Shown here: positions 61,141-64,000 of the stretch, in pieces
Layout of the letters: each line of letters starts with the position of its first letter
Numbering within the stretch: position 1 is the first letter of the stretch
NCBI RefSeq assembly: GCF_946479755.1
Contig: NZ_CAMLHC010000015.1
Location: forward strand, 62,001-126,000
DNA: 64,000 bases
Reading direction: 5' to 3'
Source of the DNA: an uncultured Chitinophaga sp.
Lineage (GTDB): Bacteria > Bacteroidota > Bacteroidia > Chitinophagales > Chitinophagaceae
Translations under genes and position numbers: made by a program
Notes under the pieces: model-generated
The model's database searches: none
Seen by the model: the letters and a program-made list of their open reading frames with translations, nothing else
What the model was told of the DNA's origin: nothing

Positions 61141-62091
61141 TTACATAATGATCACGGTCTTCCCGGTAGCTTTGCCTTCACGGCTGGCCGCAATAGCAGC
61201 CGGCACGTCTTCGAGCCTGATCCTGTTTTCCACCGGCACTTTGATCTGGCCCTGGTCTATCAGCCGGGAAAGCTGGTCCAGCGCTGCCGGGCCACCTTCT
61301 GTTTCGAAATTCCCCCCGTGCAGGTTCCTCGCCTTCAACGCTTCGTCATCGGCGATGAATAAGGTGGTAAACGCCCCGCCGCCTTCTTTTACCAGCTGCA
61401 GGTTATTTTCAAACCCTGCCTTATCGCTGACCATATCTATCAGGCCATCAATACCCTGCGGGAACTTTGCTTTCACCTGGTCGGCCAGCGGCGCCTTTTT
61501 ATAGTTGACGGTGACCGCCGCTCCCAGCTGGTGCATCCGTTTGGCGCCCGCATCGTCTCCTACGGTGGCGATCACCTTCAGGCCTTTTGCGGCCGCTATC
61601 TGCGTGGCGAACGAACCCACGCCGCCCGTAGCACCGTTGATCAGGACCACATCACCTTTCTGCAGCTTCAGTTTGTCGATCATCTGCAGGGCGGTCATAC
61701 CGGAGGTAGGCACTGCCGCTGCTTCCTCGGGACTTATTCTCATGGGCGCCATCGTAAGCCCGGCTTTCTCCGGTACAATGGCGTATTCCGCGTAAGAGCC
61801 TTCGCCTATCGGCATATGAATGAACTGTCCATATACGAGGTCTCCTTTTTTAAAGTGTGTCACCCCTTCTCCCACCTCTTCTATCACGCCGGCGCCGTCC
61901 ACTCCCATGATCAGCGGAAACTGATGCGGTGTTTTTCCATTATTCATGATCCCGTCAATCATTTTCCAGTCGAAGGGATTGATACCTGCTGCCTGTACCT
62001 TCACGAGTACAGTACCGGGCCTTACGGCCGGTTTGGGCAAGTCCATCAAAGTCGGGATACCTTTAAATTCAGATACGGCTATGGCTTTCAT
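61141..62091 (-). CDS. Zinc-less MDR quinone oxidoreductase-like protein
   Basis: A 316-residue medium-chain dehydrogenase/reductase of the quinone oxidoreductase type. MKAIAVSEFKGIPTLMDLPKP and VKVQAAGINPFDWKMIDG form the catalytic domain, lacking the Cys zinc ligands of alcohol dehydrogenases; VLINGATGGVGSFATQIAAAKG (about 150-171) is the NADPH motif. It likely reduces quinones or enals and protects against oxidative damage. It lies 30 bp downstream of the Pnkp gene on the same strand, so it may be co-transcribed with it. Confidence 0.92.
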   Translation of the reverse strand: MKAIAVSEFKGIPTLMDLPKPAVRPGTVLVKVQAAGINPFDWKMIDGIMNNGKTPHQFPLIMGVDGAGVIEEVGEGVTHFKKGDLVYGQFIHMPIGEGSYAEYAIVPEKAGLTMAPMRISPEEAAAVPTSGMTALQMIDKLKLQKGDVVLINGATGGVGSFATQIAAAKGLKVIATVGDDAGAKRMHQLGAAVTVNYKKAPLADQVKAKFPQGIDGLIDMVSDKAGFENNLQLVKEGGGAFTTLFIADDEALKARNLHGGNFETEGGPAALDQLSRLIDQGQIKVPVENRIRLEDVPAAIAASREGKATGKTVIIM

Positions 62092-62121
62092 ATGCTTCTT
62101 TGTTTGATGTAATAGTAACGA

Positions 62122-64000
62122 TTACAACCGGGGGTCTACCGGTTCACTTTCGAGCGCTAAGATACCGAAAACGCACTGATGCACCATTTGCAGTGGCTCC
62201 TTGCTCACAAATCTTTCCAGTCCTTCCAGCCCCAGTGCAAATTCTCTCAGCGCCAGCGAACGTTTGGCCCCCAGCCCGCGGGAACGCAGTCTTGACAGGT
62301 TCTCCGGGGCATCGTATTCCGGTCCATAAATAATACGGAGATAATTTTTGCCCCGCACTTTCACGGCCGGCTGTACCAGTCCCCGCGCGTCTTTGGTCAG
62401 GAAGCTGTAAGGCTTCATTACCATACCCTCGCCTCCGGCGGCGGTAAGCTTCTCCCACCACTGTACCGCGGCCAGCTCACTTTCCGGATCACCGATCTGT
62501 ACCACCTGGTAAGCGGTGGCCAGCAACAGTTCGGGCTCCGCCTCACAGACTTTGCGGATATGCGTCATATGCCATTCGTGGTCTTTGTCGAAATACGTTT
62601 TCCCTTCTGTGGCCATAATATGGAACGGCGCCAGCTTATAGTCTTCCAGCCGGTGAACCGGCCAGCAATACTGACGGTAGGCAGCCACATAATCTGTCAC
62701 CTGCTGCTGACGGCTGCGGTACTTCTCCAATAACAGCTGAGCAGGAACATTGTTGCGGATAGCCTGTTCCAGCGCGGTCGTTACGGCCGGCAGCGCCTGA
62801 CCGCCAGCCGTTCCCACGGCAGCGTACTGCTGCTGCAGCAACGCCTGCGCTTTGGCGCTCCAGGGCATCAGCTCACAGTCCAGGCATACCCAGTCAGACT
62901 GGAAATCATGATAGAAACCGGAGCTTTCCAGCGCCGTATTAACACGGGCGAGAAACGCCTGCTCCAGCGCTTTGTCTGCAAAGAAGCTACGGCCGGTACG
63001 GGTATACACCACACCGATGCCTTCCCCGTCTACCCCAAAACGTTCACGGGCCACGTCCTCGTTACGGCATACCACCACGATAGCGCGTGATCCCATGTGT
63101 TTCTCTTCACACACCACTTTTTCCACGCCCATCTCCCGGAAGTACTGCAGTCCCCCTTCAGGATGCTCCAGCAGGCCGGGTAAAGAAGATGTCTCTACCG
63201 GCGACATGGTCGGCGGCAGGTAAATCATCCAGCGGGGATTGATGGCAAAGCGGCTCATCACTTCCAGCGCCGCGATACTGTTCTCTTCGCGGATGGTGAT
63301 ATTATGACTGTAACGGGTATTGACTATTCTTTTGCCGATGAAGTCTGCGATGTCCAGCACGCCATCATACTGCTGTTGCACACTCAGACTGCTATCGGCG
63401 TTATAACCGATGGGGCGTGCCGGTACGGCGTACTGCTGCAGTGCCGGTACCGATACCAGCTCTTTCTCCGGGTAACGCAAGGCGGTAAGGCTACCGCCAA
63501 AAACGCAGCCGGTATCGATATCGATGGTGCGGTTCAGCCACTGCGCCTGCGGCACAGGCGTGTGCCCGTATACCACCATGGCTTTGCCTTTATATTCGAG
63601 TGCCCAGTTATAGCGCACCGGAAGACCGAATTCGTCGATCTCTCCTGTGGTTTCGCCATACATACAAAACTCCCTTACAGCGCCGGAACCACGGCCCTGC
63701 ATACTCTCTTTCAGGCCGGCATGTGCCACCACCAGCTTACCGTCGTCCAGCACATAGTGGCTGATCAATCCGTCGATGAACATTTTGATGCTTTCCAGGA
63801 ACTCCGGCGGTTCGGCGCCCAGCTGCTCTACCGTTTTCTCCAGCCCGTGTTTCAGCTGTACCTGCTTGCCGTTGAGCCATTTGAGCAACTTGGCGTCGTG
63901 GTTACCGGGCACACACAATGCTGCGCCGTTGTTCACCATGTTCATCACCAGGCGCAATACCTGCGGCGAAGCCGGACCTCTGTCTACCAGGTCGCCCACA
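62122..64000 (-). CDS. pnkp: Bacterial Pnkp RNA-repair enzyme, N-terminus beyond window
   Basis: At least 625 residues, open at the right edge, so the N-terminal polynucleotide kinase domain is outside. What is seen: a metallophosphatase domain with GDLVDRGP, PGNHDAKLL, VVAHAGLKES and VYGHTPVPQ (first about 180 visible residues), and a ligase-like adenylyltransferase domain with EEKHMGSRAIVVV (KxxG nucleophile Lys), DCELMPWSAKA and EGMVMKPYSFL. This kinase-phosphatase-ligase order is that of bacterial Pnkp, which heals and, with Hen1, seals cleaved RNA. Hen1 is often adjacent, so the next gene on the right should be looked at. The downstream neighbour is the quinone oxidoreductase gene, 30 bp apart. 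Confidence 0.93.
   Translation of the reverse strand, partial: VGDLVDRGPASPQVLRLVMNMVNNGAALCVPGNHDAKLLKWLNGKQVQLKHGLEKTVEQLGAEPPEFLESIKMFIDGLISHYVLDDGKLVVAHAGLKESMQGRGSGAVREFCMYGETTGEIDEFGLPVRYNWALEYKGKAMVVYGHTPVPQAQWLNRTIDIDTGCVFGGSLTALRYPEKELVSVPALQQYAVPARPIGYNADSSLSVQQQYDGVLDIADFIGKRIVNTRYSHNITIREENSIAALEVMSRFAINPRWMIYLPPTMSPVETSSLPGLLEHPEGGLQYFREMGVEKVVCEEKHMGSRAIVVVCRNEDVARERFGVDGEGIGVVYTRTGRSFFADKALEQAFLARVNTALESSGFYHDFQSDWVCLDCELMPWSAKAQALLQQQYAAVGTAGGQALPAVTTALEQAIRNNVPAQLLLEKYRSRQQQVTDYVAAYRQYCWPVHRLEDYKLAPFHIMATEGKTYFDKDHEWHMTHIRKVCEAEPELLLATAYQVVQIGDPESELAAVQWWEKLTAAGGEGMVMKPYSFLTKDARGLVQPAVKVRGKNYLRIIYGPEYDAPENLSRLRSRGLGAKRSLALREFALGLEGLERFVSKEPLQMVHQCVFGILALESEPVDPRL

Noticed and set aside
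1..64000. CRISPR arrays, tRNA, rRNA and transposases
   Set aside because: No regularly spaced identical repeats, no cloverleaf or rRNA segment and no DDE or tyrosine recombinase gene could be recognised on either strand.

Overview
The window is about 64 kb of ordinary chromosomal DNA from a Bacteroidota bacterium, most likely Chitinophagaceae and close to Chitinophaga. The evidence is a SusC/SusD pair with a FecR anti-sigma factor and an ECF sigma factor, outer-membrane barrels, a PCMD lipoprotein, a TlpA-type thioredoxin, Bacteroidota promoters of the TTTG-N19/20-TAnnTTTG kind, and almost no Shine-Dalgarno sequences. No rRNA, tRNA, CRISPR array, transposase or phage gene was seen.

Layout. 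1-5.5 kb: a tightly packed minus-strand cassette with a secreted protein (cut by the edge), a GH19-type peptidoglycan/chitin hydrolase, a PAAR-like (DUF4280) protein fused to ankyrin repeats, and an unknown protein. It resembles an effector module of a contractile injection system. 5.6-12.9 kb: an ArsR-SRPBCC-RibD/DHFR operon, barrels, DinB and PAP2 genes, a FUSC protein, and a PCMD lipoprotein-barrel pair, ending in a 50-bp perfect palindrome inside a GCAAAG-rich repeat. 12.9-19.5 kb: an S10 peptidase, then an AraC regulator divergent from a TolC-EmrA-EmrB type efflux operon. 19.5-27.6 kb: a nutrient-uptake locus (sigma, FecR, SusC with STN domain, SusD, TlpA). 27.6-30 kb: a TetR gene, two matching palindromic operators, a frameshifted SDR gene and an AraC gene. 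30-33 kb: an isolated repeat protein with an unusually strong ribosome binding site, about 0.8 kb without a gene, and a VOC protein.

33-40 kb: a CLC antiporter of the fluoride type behind a fluoride riboswitch, glucokinase, a GH15 glucosidase/trehalase-like enzyme and a fused OtsAB trehalose synthase/phosphatase. 40-45.8 kb: a CGNR-EamA-Gfo/Idh operon, an AT-rich intergenic region, and a MacB/FtsX-type permease. 45.8-51.1 kb: an apparent polyprenyl-phosphate-arabinose pathway (UbiA-type phosphoribosyltransferase, HAD phosphatase, DprE1-like and DprE2-like enzymes) with a GT-C membrane glycosyltransferase in the same operon. 51.2-64 kb: housekeeping and metabolic genes (desaturase, peptide-binding lipoprotein, M1 peptidase, mqnA, purB, a YraN-family gene, manA, a quinone oxidoreductase) and, at the right edge, most of a bacterial Pnkp RNA-repair enzyme.

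The items most worth follow-up are the left-edge PAAR-like/GH19 cassette, the arabinose-lipid cassette with its own glycosyltransferase, the fluoride riboswitch with a visible candidate translational switch, the Pnkp gene at the edge, and the unclassified repeat protein at 30.1 kb.
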